From Paenibacillus wulumuqiensis (lineage in GTDB: Bacteria > Bacillota > Bacilli > Paenibacillales > Paenibacillaceae), in the NCBI RefSeq assembly GCF_000971965.1, contig NZ_KQ040792.1, positions 310,001 through 374,000 of the forward strand: a DNA stretch of 64,000 nucleotides, written 5' to 3'. Position numbers and translations under genes: made by a program. The notes below the pieces were generated by a model. That model ran no database searches and was not told where the DNA came from. It saw only the letters and a program-made list of their open reading frames with translations. Position 1 is the stretch's first letter. Each line of letters begins with the position of its first letter. Shown in pieces: positions 25,142 through 34,500 of the stretch.

Positions 25142-25187
25142 ATATGATGCTGCACAGCTGTAGTTAGGAGTGAACCTGCAAATAATC

Positions 25188-25946
25188 CTACTCCAGCGGC
25201 TTCAACAGAAGCTGCTGCTGCTTGTTAAACAGGCTCGGCGCGATCAGCAGACCGAGCAGAATACTCGTAATAATCGCCGAAGTCATCAAGGTGAAGACAA
25301 TCAGCAGCTGAAATCTTACCGCGGTAATCGGGTCCGCACCGGCGATGATCTGGCCGGTCATCATACCGGGCAGCTGGACGAGTCCGATTGTCTTCTGGCC
25401 ATCGATCGTCGGGATCATACTGGAGCGGACGGCGCTTTTGAGTACGGGCAGGATCGCCTGCCTTGGCGTGCCGCCCATCGACAGAATCACGATAATCTCA
25501 CGCTGGCGCAGCTGCACTTCGGATTTGAGCCGGGTAACGAGCAGGCTGCTGAGCACCATGGAATTGCCGATAATCATGCCGCTGATCGGGATAATATAGC
25601 GGGCATGGGCCGGAATGATCCCCAGTCCCAGCATAATCGCCTGTGTAATAATCTCCACGACGACCAGCGTGGCGAAGATTTTGAGGGTAATATGCGGAAT
25701 ATTTTTGCCTTTTTTGGATACATTCAGTGCGGCGACGGTGATCATGAGTATGACGAACAATCCGACGACCCACAGATTCTCCAGGCCAAAGATGGCATTC
25801 AGCACATAGCCGATGATCAGCAGCTGCACTGCCGCCCGGATCATGGCGATGAGCACATCCTTTTCCAGTCCGAGCTTGAACGAGCGGGACAGCACCACAG
25901 CCAGCAGTACAAAGCAGAGCGACAGGCTTAATGCGAGTATGCTCAT
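25188..25946 (-). CDS. fetB: FetB-like ABC metal-export permease
   Basis: 252 residues with about six to seven membrane helices, from MSILALSLSLCFVLLAVVLS to LGLLIAPSLF. Characteristic UPF0014/FetB stretches are MIRAAVQLLIIGYVLNAIF, GMIIGNSMVLSSLLVTRL and VQLPGMMTGQIIAGADP. FetAB exports iron and protects against peroxide stress in E. coli, and the same role is inferred here. The start at 25946 overlaps the fetA stop by 4 bp (ATGA), with an AGGGGGAATCC site. A longer frame running into fetA is not needed. Confidence 0.87.
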   Translation of the reverse strand: MSILALSLSLCFVLLAVVLSRSFKLGLEKDVLIAMIRAAVQLLIIGYVLNAIFGLENLWVVGLFVILMITVAALNVSKKGKNIPHITLKIFATLVVVEIITQAIMLGLGIIPAHARYIIPISGMIIGNSMVLSSLLVTRLKSEVQLRQREIIVILSMGGTPRQAILPVLKSAVRSSMIPTIDGQKTIGLVQLPGMMTGQIIAGADPITAVRFQLLIVFTLMTSAIITSILLGLLIAPSLFNKQQQLLLKPLE

Positions 25947-26695
25947 GAGGATTCCCCCTGCAAAAAGCGCTGCGCTTCCGTCGTCTGCGGCTGTGCGAAA
26001 AAGGCTGCCGCCGGACCGGACTCGACCAGCCGTCCATCCTGTAAAAACCACGTATACTGACTGACCTGGCGGGCCTGCTCCATCTGGTGCGTTACCCAGA
26101 TCAGCGTCGTTCCCCGGACTTCGTTCAGCTGCAGCAGCAACCGTTCGATCACTTTGACCGAAGATGGATCGAGCGCCGAAGTAATCTCGTCCAGCAGCAG
26201 AATATCCGGCTGGCCGACCAGTGTACGCAGCAGAGCGAGACGCTGCCGCTGACCGCCCGACAGTTCCTGGGCCGGCCGGGAAAGCAGACTGGATGGCAGT
26301 TCGGCCTGTTCCAGCCAGCGGGCGGGATCGCCGCTGTCTGTTCCATGCAGCCGGCTGGCGGTCAGCAGATTGTCCTGTACGGTGCCCGGCAGCATCAGGG
26401 AATCCTGGAAGACCATGCCGACCGTCCGCCGCAGCCGGGTGATCGGCCAGCTATGTATGTCTTGGCCCTGAATGCGAATGCTGCCTTCATCCGGCGTCAG
26501 CAGCAGATTGCAGAGCGAGAGCAGGGTGCTTTTGCCGGAACCGGAAGGACCGATCAGGGTGGTGATGCTGCCTGCCGGAATCGTGCCGCTGATCTGTCGC
26601 AGTACCGGTACAGGTGCGGATTGATCGGGTCCGGGGAAGCTTTTGTTGACATTTTGAAATTGCACCGCAGGGGGCGCGGGAGTCACTGAATTCAT
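25943..26695 (-). CDS. fetA: FetA-like ABC ATPase
   Basis: 250 residues. Walker A is GPSGSGKST, the signature is LSGGQRQRLALLRTL, Walker B is DILLLDEITSALD, and the H-loop is in VTHQMEQAR. It is the partner of the FetB permease encoded directly downstream with a 4-bp overlap. I start at the ATG at 26695 (MNSVTPAPPAVQFQNVNKSF), preceded by GGAAAGG; a GTG 12 bp earlier overlaps that site. The region up to 26909 holds a promoter for the divergent gene. Confidence 0.87.
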   Translation of the reverse strand: MNSVTPAPPAVQFQNVNKSFPGPDQSAPVPVLRQISGTIPAGSITTLIGPSGSGKSTLLSLCNLLLTPDEGSIRIQGQDIHSWPITRLRRTVGMVFQDSLMLPGTVQDNLLTASRLHGTDSGDPARWLEQAELPSSLLSRPAQELSGGQRQRLALLRTLVGQPDILLLDEITSALDPSSVKVIERLLLQLNEVRGTTLIWVTHQMEQARQVSQYTWFLQDGRLVESGPAAAFFAQPQTTEAQRFLQGESS

Positions 26696-26790
26696 AGGAA
26701 GGAGCACCTTTCCGAAATAATAAAATAAAATACGAATCCATACAGGTACGTCTTAAGCGGAGCGGACAGAAGCGAAAATAGCCAGCCCGC

Positions 26791-26819
26791 TTGTACAACT
26801 GATGGCTCATTTGTATAAT
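26791..26819 (+). promoter_or_regulatory. SigA promoter of the guanylate-kinase-like gene
   Basis: TTGTAC, a 17-bp spacer and TATAAT lie 90 bp upstream of the start codon. Confidence 0.65.
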
Positions 26820-26909
26820 ACAGCATATTGTACAGAAATGATCAAAAGGAATAGACAGGATACAGCGCTTCAGCTGCTTGCTGTGTTCGATAGATCAGGA
26901 GGAACGCAT

Positions 26910-27470
26910 ATGTCATTTAGCATCGTTATATTCCAGGGACCGAGCGCATCGGGCAAAAGTACCCTGCAGGCGCGTCTTGGTCTGCCGCGCGTCGTGACCT
27001 GGACATCGCGTTCGCCCAGACCGGGCGAGCAGGATGGACGAGAGTATCATTTTGCCACAAGAGAGCAGATGGAGCTGATGCACCGGCAGGGACTGATGCT
27101 GGAGATCAGCGAATACCGGGGCAATCTGTACGGCACGTCGATCCGTTCACTGGAGGAAGACGGCCATCATAGCCAGGTACGATCCAGTGTAATGGACGCC
27201 CGGGGAGCCCGTTTGGTCAAGGAGCTGCTCGGTGAACGGGCGCTGCTGATCGGTGTCTCGGCCAGCCGCGAGCAGCTGGCACGCCGACTGTTTGAACGCA
27301 AGGTGAGTATCGAAGAGCAGGAGCTGCGGATGGCTTCCTTTGACGAGGAAATGGCAGCGCTCTCGCAGTGTGATCTGATTATCCGCAACGGCGATGGTCA
27401 GCTGCGAACCGCGGAGACGATTATCGATTACATCCGTGAAGGCATTCAGAAAAATCCATCCGGCGCATAA
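26910..27470 (+). CDS. Guanylate-kinase-like P-loop protein
   Basis: 186 residues. The P-loop is QGPSASGKST (9-18). The GMP-kinase signature region reads VVTWTSRSPRPGEQDGREYHFATREQMELM, followed by EYRGNLYGTS. These match the nucleotide-binding region of guanylate kinases, although the usual gene gmk is normally elsewhere (near rpoZ) and longer. This may be a paralogue acting on another nucleotide, or a regulatory kinase. The ATG follows AGGAGGAACGC. It is a single-gene transcript with its own promoter and terminator. Confidence 0.8.
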   Translation: MSFSIVIFQGPSASGKSTLQARLGLPRVVTWTSRSPRPGEQDGREYHFATREQMELMHRQGLMLEISEYRGNLYGTSIRSLEEDGHHSQVRSSVMDARGARLVKELLGERALLIGVSASREQLARRLFERKVSIEEQELRMASFDEEMAALSQCDLIIRNGDGQLRTAETIIDYIREGIQKNPSGA

Positions 27471-27500
27471 CAGCCGCAGGATACCAGACAAGACGGATGA

Positions 27501-27536
27501 AAAACGGCATCTCTATAATAGAGTGCCGTTTTTTTG
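27501..27536 (+). terminator. Terminator after the guanylate-kinase-like gene
   Basis: AAAACGGCATCTC pairs with GAGTGCCGTTTT (one mismatch) across a short AT loop and is followed by T residues. Confidence 0.8.
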
Positions 27537-27617
27537 GTGTATTCCGGTTAGATCGGTCGATGACGATGCTGCCATTTTCATGAGTTCATCTCAGCCCATG
27601 AATATCGATGGCTCTGC

Positions 27618-28493
27618 TTACTTGCGATTCCGTTCCTGCAGTTCCAGCCAGATTGCTGCCATGTCCATATCGGCTTTGCCATGATGATTCGCTTCACTAA
27701 AAGTCTTGTCCGCCGCAGCAGCCAGTGGCAGATCGATGCCGTCACGGCGGGCTTCGTCCATCAGCAGACCGAGGTCTTTGGACAGCAGGCTGATCATAAA
27801 GGCTGCCGGGAACTGCTCATTCAGCAGCATGTCCTTTTTGGCATTCAGCATCGGTGTCGCTACAGCCGACTGGCCGATCATCTCCAGAATCTGTTCCCGC
27901 TGCAATCCAGCCTGTTCACCGACCACCAGCGCTTCGGCAATCCCCTGCATGGATACACCCAGCATCAGGTTAATCGCCAGCTTGGCGGAGCTGCCTGCAC
28001 CGACATCCCCAAAATGAATCGTATGCTTGCCCAGAATATCAAAATAAGGCTGGCTCTGCTGCACTGCCTCGGTTGGGCCGCCTGCGAGAATCACGAGCTG
28101 TCCCTGCTGTGCAGGTGCGACTGAACCGGATACCGGGGCATCGACATAGATGCCTCCTGCCTGCCGGGTCTGTTCAGCCAGCTCACGCGCTTCGACCGGA
28201 CTGATCGTGCTCATGTTGATAACAGCCGTTCCGGGGCGGATGTTCGCCAGAATCCCTTCATCGCCGCTGAGCACTTCGGTAACTGCATCGCCCTTGGTCA
28301 GCATGATGAATACCGCATCCGCTTCCGCAGCAGCGGCTCCCGGAGAGGGATGCAGTACTGCGCCTTCTGCCTGCAGCGGAGCTGCTTTGTCCGCAGTCCG
28401 GTTATATACGTGAACGGTGTGACCTGCCTTTACCAAATTGAGGGCCATCGGCAGTCCCATATGTCCTGTACCGATCCATGCCAGATTGTTCAT
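27618..28493 (-). CDS. NAD(P)-dependent beta-hydroxyacid dehydrogenase family protein
   Basis: 291 residues. The Rossmann start AWIGTGHMGLPMALNLVKAG is followed by HVYNRTADKA and the family signature VDAPVSGSVAPAQQGQLVILAGG. The catalytic Lys lies in AGSSAKLAINLMLG. This is the 3-hydroxyisobutyrate dehydrogenase / tartronate semialdehyde reductase superfamily; the true substrate is not evident. I chose the ATG at 28493 for its AAAGGAGTG site. No metabolic genes adjoin it, so context gives no clue. Confidence 0.87.
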   Translation of the reverse strand: MNNLAWIGTGHMGLPMALNLVKAGHTVHVYNRTADKAAPLQAEGAVLHPSPGAAAAEADAVFIMLTKGDAVTEVLSGDEGILANIRPGTAVINMSTISPVEARELAEQTRQAGGIYVDAPVSGSVAPAQQGQLVILAGGPTEAVQQSQPYFDILGKHTIHFGDVGAGSSAKLAINLMLGVSMQGIAEALVVGEQAGLQREQILEMIGQSAVATPMLNAKKDMLLNEQFPAAFMISLLSKDLGLLMDEARRDGIDLPLAAAADKTFSEANHHGKADMDMAAIWLELQERNRK

Positions 28494-28812
28494 GTGAGTA
28501 CACTCCTTTACCTGTATCAAAATAGTATGTCTGGAGCATGGCATCATCTGCAGCCGCCAGCTCCATTGTGGTCATCAATCATGTACAACAAAGCATAACA
28601 GCTGCCCATTTTGCCAGTGCAATTGCTATTGAAGGCGGCACGCTTGAGTCATGCTCTATATAGGTTAATAACCACTAAAGACCAGCGCTTATCCTGCTTG
28701 ATTGTATCATATCGTTTCTGCCGGAACAGTCAGAAGATCGGTGCAGGGTCTCATTGCTGCGAGATATGAAGTTGTCTTTTTCCGATGACAACAGGTTATG
28801 AAAAGAATCGGA

Positions 28813-28853
28813 TTGACAATCCATCTACATGTAACTATAATTGTTACATGTAG
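28813..28853 (+). promoter_or_regulatory. Consensus SigA promoter with an operator palindrome over the -10 box
   Basis: TTGACA (28813-28818), a 17-bp spacer and TATAAT (28836-28841). The -10 sits at the centre of a perfect 11-bp inverted repeat, CTACATGTAAC (28825-28835) and GTTACATGTAG (28843-28853). The core GTAAC-N7-GTTAC recurs upstream of the rrf2 gene and nearly so upstream of the qorB-like gene, so a repressor should control all three. The rest of the gap 28494-28914 shows nothing else. Confidence 0.8.
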
Positions 28854-28914
28854 AGCATGAACAGACTCATCTGCTGTTGCATGATAAATAATCCATTTCC
28901 AGGAGGAAACCACA

Positions 28915-29556
28915 ATGAAAATTGCAGTTATCGGAGCTACAGGCAAAGCAGGATCACTGATCGCAGAGGAAGCACTGCGCAGAGGACATGAAGTAACCGC
29001 ATTGGTGCGCAGCGCCGGCAAAGTACAGAACGACAAGCTGAATGTCGTAGAAAAGGATGCTACCGAACTGACTACAGAAGATATCAAAGGGTATGATGTA
29101 GTCGTTAATGGCTTTGCTGCACCGCAGGGACAGGAAGAGCTGCATGTCACCCTGGGTCGTCATCTGATCGATATTCTGAGCGGCGCTCCGGATACCCGCC
29201 TGATCGTTGTCGGCGGCGCAGGCAGTCTGTATGTGGATGACGAATTGATGACACAGCTGTACCATACACCGGATTTCCCGGATGCATACAAGCCTACCGC
29301 GACCAATATGGGCCGCAATCTGGAAGCGCTCAAGCAGTCTTCCGGCATTCGCTGGACATATGTGAGCCCGGGCGCTTTCTTTGATGTCGAGGGGCCACGT
29401 ACCGGTTCTTATACACTGGGTGGCGAGAAAATGATCGCCAACAGCGAAGGCAACAGCTATTCCAGCTATGCCGACTATGCGATCGCTATCGTGGACGAAG
29501 CGGAAAAAGCAGCCCATGTGAACGAACGCATCAGCGTAGTGACCGAAGCCAAATAA
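28915..29556 (+). CDS. YwnB-like NAD(P)-binding oxidoreductase
   Basis: 213 residues, the length of Bacillus YwnB. The N-terminal motif is MKIAVIGATGKAGSLIAEEA, then HEVTALVRSAGKVQ, RLIVVGGAGSLYVD and IRWTYVSPGAFFD. This is an atypical short-chain dehydrogenase that binds NAD(P)H; the reaction is unknown. The ATG follows CAGGAGGAAACC. The strong promoter under a palindromic operator implies tight repression and induction by a redox or electrophile signal. In B. subtilis ywnB is the neighbour of the Rrf2 gene ywnA, and a YwnA-like regulator is encoded at 61830. Confidence 0.85.
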   Translation: MKIAVIGATGKAGSLIAEEALRRGHEVTALVRSAGKVQNDKLNVVEKDATELTTEDIKGYDVVVNGFAAPQGQEELHVTLGRHLIDILSGAPDTRLIVVGGAGSLYVDDELMTQLYHTPDFPDAYKPTATNMGRNLEALKQSSGIRWTYVSPGAFFDVEGPRTGSYTLGGEKMIANSEGNSYSSYADYAIAIVDEAEKAAHVNERISVVTEAK

Positions 29557-29571
29557 GCATTAATATAGACC

Positions 29572-29621
29572 GCCCTGTCTCCCGATTGAGGATATTCCGC
29601 CTCGGGAAACAGGGCTTTTTG
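29572..29621 (+). terminator. Terminator after the ywnB-like gene
   Basis: GCCCTGT and ACAGGGC enclose TCCCGA/TCGGGA and are followed by TTTTT. Confidence 0.8.
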
Positions 29622-29769
29622 ATGTATACAGCTGCCTTCAAGGCAATACTTGCTGAACGGAATCATCACCCTCTATAATTACCAAATGATGGTAGGGAGA
29701 AGGAGGTTCCTGCTGCACATCTCCTGCTATCCGAAGCTATGTCACACCATTTAATCCAAAGGAGGAATC

Positions 29770-30114
29770 ATGAATAAACGGAAGCTGCAAAATATCATCG
29801 CGCTCATGCTGGTGCTGCTCGTGATTCTTGTACCTGTTACTTATGTACAGGCAAACAAACTCATCTACGCCGACCGGGTCAAGGAGTATCTGATCCAGCA
29901 GAAGCATTATCGCGAGCAGGATATCGCCTCCGTGCAGGGAGTATGGGGGATGAAGATGCCGGACTTTTACGTCAAAGTCATTTTCCGGGACGAGCCGTAT
30001 GCGACCTATATCTACTATGCGCACAGACCGGTTATCCAGACAGATGTATGGCCCACCGATGGAGAAATCAGCAGGCCTGCGAACAGTGGACCCCTGAGAC
30101 ATCTGGAAAAATAG
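29770..30114 (+). CDS. DUF3139-like membrane-anchored small protein
   Basis: 114 residues. One N-terminal membrane helix (LQNIIALMLVLLVILVPVTYV) is followed by an external domain YLIQQKHYREQDIASVQGVW and VKVIFRDEPYATYIYYAH. The pattern Y-L-x-x-x-x-Y-x-x-x-D-I with FxDEPxxxYIY is that of DUF3139 proteins of Bacillales, which have no known function. The ATG has an excellent AAAGGAGGAATC site. It is monocistronic as far as seen. Confidence 0.75.
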   Translation: MNKRKLQNIIALMLVLLVILVPVTYVQANKLIYADRVKEYLIQQKHYREQDIASVQGVWGMKMPDFYVKVIFRDEPYATYIYYAHRPVIQTDVWPTDGEISRPANSGPLRHLEK

Positions 30115-30217
30115 TTCAACTGTAAAATTCTCACAAATACATAGCATTCCCACAAAAAACCATATATAATGATTGAAAAACAATTCCGATCAGAATTATA
30201 GGGAATGGTGAATCGAT

Positions 30218-31420
30218 ATGGTAAAGCACATCAAAGGGATACCTTCTGTCAAAAAAGCGGTATATGATCTTATCGCCTCCCGGCGCCCTATTTCCAAAGC
30301 AGAGATCATGGAGCATTTTCAGCTGACGAGCAGCAGCCTGACCCGTCTGCTGGATGAGATGACCCGGGAAGGCTGGATTATGGAGTCCGGCTTCGGACAA
30401 TCCACAGGCGGTCGGCGGCCGATTCTGTATCAGGTAAATGCAGGCTTCCGGTATATACTGGGGCTGGATATTTCGCGAATCTATTCGGTGCTTGGTCTGT
30501 ACGATATGGAGATGAAGCCGCTGGAACTGGTACGCTGGAATATGGATGAGCAGATGACTCCGCAGCGCCTCGTGGAGCATGTGGGCAGACAGGTCCGTGA
30601 GCTGCTTGCCCATCATCGTATTCCCCATGAGATGGTGCTGGGTCTGGGTGTCGGCGCGGTCGGACCGCTCAGCCGGGAGCAGGGATTGATACTGAATCCG
30701 CTTTATTTTGCAGCGCCGGGCTGGTACAATGTGCCGCTGCGCAGCTGGCTGGCCGAAGCGACCGGTCTGCCCGTTATTCTGGAAAATGGAGCCAATACCG
30801 CACTCACCGGTGAACACTGGATGGTGCGCGGAGAAGATATCCGCCATATGCTGTACGTGCATGTGGGCACCGGTCTGCGCTCTGCGATGATCTCCAACGG
30901 TCGTATCGTTCACGGAGCGATCGATATGGAAGGCTCGATCGGACAGATGATCATCCAGACCGATGGCCCCCGGCTGCATGGTACAGGTAATTATGGGGCG
31001 CTGGAGGCTTTTGCTTCGGTGCAGGCGGTAGAGCAGCAGGTCCGCGCACGCAGCAAGATGAGCCGGGCGCAGTGGAGCGGAGGCAATCTGGCGATCAAGC
31101 CGGAGGCGATTAACTTTGCCACCATCGCTCAGGCGCTGGAGGAAGGCAATGAGTATGTACGGGAGATTTTCACCCAGTCGGCGGCCTATATGGGTATCGG
31201 GCTCGCCAATCTGATCAATACACTTCATCCCGAGCGCATTATTCTCGGCGGTGTGATGATCAGTGCGAGCGATCTGTTTTACCATACGGCAATCGCGGTG
31301 GCAGAGCAGAACATCTATTACTCGGACAGCTATCAGCCGGAATTCTCGCGCGGGATTCTGCAGGAGACCGCTGTATCGACCGGAGCGGCGGTTATGGTGT
31401 GGAACGAGATGGATATGTAA
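30218..31420 (+). CDS. ROK family transcriptional regulator lacking the zinc motif
   Basis: 400 residues. The N-terminal winged helix-turn-helix (SVKKAVYDLIASRRPISKAEIMEHFQLTSSSLTRLLDEM) is followed by a ROK sugar-kinase fold with LGLDISR, GVGAVGPLS and HVGTGLRSAMISNG. ROK repressors normally carry a CxCGxxGC zinc site after the DGP/GH motif. Here the corresponding stretch is DGPRLHGTGNYGALEAFASV, with no Cys, so zinc binding there is lost. It probably binds a sugar effector and represses carbohydrate genes, but no such operon adjoins it. The start has GGGAATGGTG upstream. It might control the importer at 10-13 kb or a distant target. Confidence 0.85.
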   Translation: MVKHIKGIPSVKKAVYDLIASRRPISKAEIMEHFQLTSSSLTRLLDEMTREGWIMESGFGQSTGGRRPILYQVNAGFRYILGLDISRIYSVLGLYDMEMKPLELVRWNMDEQMTPQRLVEHVGRQVRELLAHHRIPHEMVLGLGVGAVGPLSREQGLILNPLYFAAPGWYNVPLRSWLAEATGLPVILENGANTALTGEHWMVRGEDIRHMLYVHVGTGLRSAMISNGRIVHGAIDMEGSIGQMIIQTDGPRLHGTGNYGALEAFASVQAVEQQVRARSKMSRAQWSGGNLAIKPEAINFATIAQALEEGNEYVREIFTQSAAYMGIGLANLINTLHPERIILGGVMISASDLFYHTAIAVAEQNIYYSDSYQPEFSRGILQETAVSTGAAVMVWNEMDM

Positions 31421-31470
31421 GGATAGGAAACGAAATAAAGCAAGATGGATATGTAATAGCTCTACCAAAT

Positions 31471-31520
31471 AAAGCACCATCGTCTGCTCTTTGAATGTAA
31501 GGGCAGATGATGGTGCTTTG
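31471..31520 (+). terminator. Terminator between convergent ROK and DUF4132 genes
   Basis: A nearly perfect 19-bp stem, AAAGCACCATCGTCTGCTC pairing with GGGCAGATGATGGTGCTTT, ends in TTTG on the plus strand. Confidence 0.85.
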
Positions 31521-31579
31521 TTATTATATACAAAATCGTATGACTACCCTGATTGGTTATAAAGAAAAGCAGGATCGCT

Positions 31580-34500
31580 TTAGCTTTGAAGCTGCTTCAG
31601 GATCAGCGGGTCCTTGATCTTGGTATCCTGGGCCAGCATGACGATCTTGGACAGGATCTCGGCGGTACGCGGGTCTTCATCCATAAAAGGCAGGAAGATC
31701 CGGCCGCGATGCTGGGAATGTACCGGGATAATATTCAGCGCACCGGCAGCCTGCTTGTACACGATCGCGCTGCCCAGATGAATGCTGTAATGACCAAGAC
31801 TGCCCTGAATAAGCGCGTGATTATTCTTGATCTGCACATTGCTAATCTTCATCAGACGCAGCGATTCTTCCACAATCGCCCGGCGCATCTCGATGGTGGA
31901 CAGGCTGGCTTCCGGATCAACGCCGCCGACATGGGCGACACTGACCGCCAGATCGATATCCCGCATCACCTCGGAGAACAGGACGGCTGGAACCTGCTCC
32001 AGCGGAACCGGCTTGTACGTCGTCCGGTCATGGAACTGTACGGTCTCCAGTGTCGGAGCTTCCGTATCGGCCGGAGAGAACCAGTCAGCCATGGCATAGA
32101 TGCTGGCGATCAGATTGTTACGATAGTCCACCTTCTGCAGTCCGTCCTCATAGCTGACGGTCCAGCCGCGTCCGCGCAGCAGGGCGACCGTTTTGTTCGG
32201 TTGCACCTGATGACCGGCATAACGCCGGGATACCGTACCGCTGGCTTTTTCATCGTCATTGAGCAGATACAGCTCGCGGAATACCTGTTTGAAAGGTTCC
32301 CGATTGCGCTGATCCGGACGGTCAATCTGCTTGGCATGGAACTGGTGCTGTATCAGGTCACGCTGGAACAGATGCCAGTGTCCGCTTTGGTATAGATGAA
32401 GCGGATGGGCGATAATGACTTCATCTCCCGGCTGTAGTCTGTGTTCGGTATAACCTGCCACTGCTGCCGGGGAAGTGCCGGAGCCGGAAAGCGTAGGTGC
32501 AGACTCGCTGCTCTCCCCATCCATAGCTGTACCGACAGGGTTCTCCCCGGCTGCCTGCGGCGTAAGCAGGCAGGAGGCTTCGCTGTTAATATAGCCCAGT
32601 GTCTGTCCGCTGCGGAAGACGAGAGAGCGGAAGAGCGGCGCCAGCACCGGATTCTGCTGGAGTCGTCTGACTTCTTCGGTAGTGAAGACCGTCTGATTCA
32701 CCATGGAGCGTTCCAGTTCACTGCGCGCACGCCGGTACTGGTCGGTCAGTTCGGTCTTCAGCTCCTTGAGCCGGATGATGTATTCGTGTTTGTTCAGCCG
32801 GGACGGGACGGATTTGAGCGGCTTGCCGCCTTTGACTGCTGTCATGCTGGTCTTGCCTTCCGGATCAATCTCCAGCCGGGCATACAGTCCGTCTTCTATT
32901 TCATGCGGATTGAAATAAGCGAGCAGCTCATCGACTTTGCGTGCTTCCATATCCCAGGTCAGGCGTGTGACATCGGCATAACCGGCGTTGCGTGCCAGAT
33001 TGTCCAGAGCGATGGCAGAGGCGGCCGCTTCACTTGCCCGGCGCTGGGCGCCGAAGCTTTTGCTTTCCTTGAGGAACTGCTGTACGAATTCGTAGCGTCC
33101 GCGGATATCCTGCTCCCGCTGCTTCTGTGCCAGCGGAATCAGCGTGTAGGCCAGCAGCTGGTCTTTGTTGCGCTTGGCCGCTACACTCTGCCGGGTCTGC
33201 TCCAGATCCAGCTGCCCCCGCGCCGCATCCGCAAACAGCTGGCTGCGCCGGTGATTGGAGCCGGCCGAGATATATTTGGCTGCGTCATACAGCAGCTTGA
33301 ACCGCTCTGCACCGAGTTCCTGATAAGCCTGCTGGAACCAGTTCAGGTCAAAGGCACCATCATTGAACTCCTGCGGTGTGATCGGCGAATAGTGAGCGAC
33401 GATCGTTTCCTTTTCGGCCGAGAAGGTCTCGTTGATATGAGCGTGGAAATACCAGGCTGCACTGCGCAGTCCCTGCCAGTTCAGATGGGCAGCGATAATC
33501 TCGATCCACTGCGGCGCATACATGGCCGCTTCCAGCAGGCGCTTCTCGTTAACCGGGTAGGTCTTCAGCAGTTCGGCGAGTGTCTGCTCGTTTTCTTCTT
33601 TCAGCGGATAGCTGTTTTTCAGCAGCTGGCTGAATGTTTCTTTCTTGGTGGTATTGTTATAGCTGTAAATATAGCCCCGCACAAAAGTTTCCTTTTGCAG
33701 ATGGGACAGGATGGAGAGGAAATACTCCATACCATCGATCCGCTGGATCGCCATCGCCAACCGTGTGACTTCGGTTGGCAGTTCCCCGCGCTGCAATTCG
33801 ATATCCATAATGCGGGCAACAGCCTGTTCAGCAAGCGGGCGGATGCTCGGGAATTGTTCCAGCAAATTATACTGGGTGGACGGACTGGTCATGAGCCGGA
33901 TAAAGTCCTGCGCACGTTCACCCACCAGCATTTGCTTGTACAGTTCATTGGTCTGGATGATGCCCATCTCGTACATTCTGGCGTAATCATCGACTCCCAG
34001 ATGGGTATAGGAGATATGATGAATATCCAGCGGCCGCAAGTTGTAGAGCGTATGGAAGCGCCGCCGGGCAGAATCTTCATTATATGAACGGCTGCGCAGC
34101 AGATTGACCCACGGATCTGCCAGCAGCATGAGCACACCGCCATCCGGTTCCAGATGCTCGGCCGGGAAGTCCTGCATCAGTCGGTTCAGAGCCAGATGGG
34201 CGATATCGAATACGTCCTGCTTATCGCTATCTTCCAGGTAGGCAACGAGCAGCGAATCGATCTGCTCGTTGTAAGGCAGACGATCATACCAGTCACGGAT
34301 CTCGATCATCTGCTCTACCGGATAAAAGGAACGGATGAATTCGCCCCGCCAGCCTTCCAGCAGGATATGGTTCTTCAGCTCGTTATATTCCATGGCATCG
34401 GAGAAGTATCGGTACAGCTGGTTCAAGTTCTGATCCAGGCGATCCGTCTGTGTATAGAGCAGCAGCTGCAGCAACCCCAGATTATCCAGACCGCTCTGAT

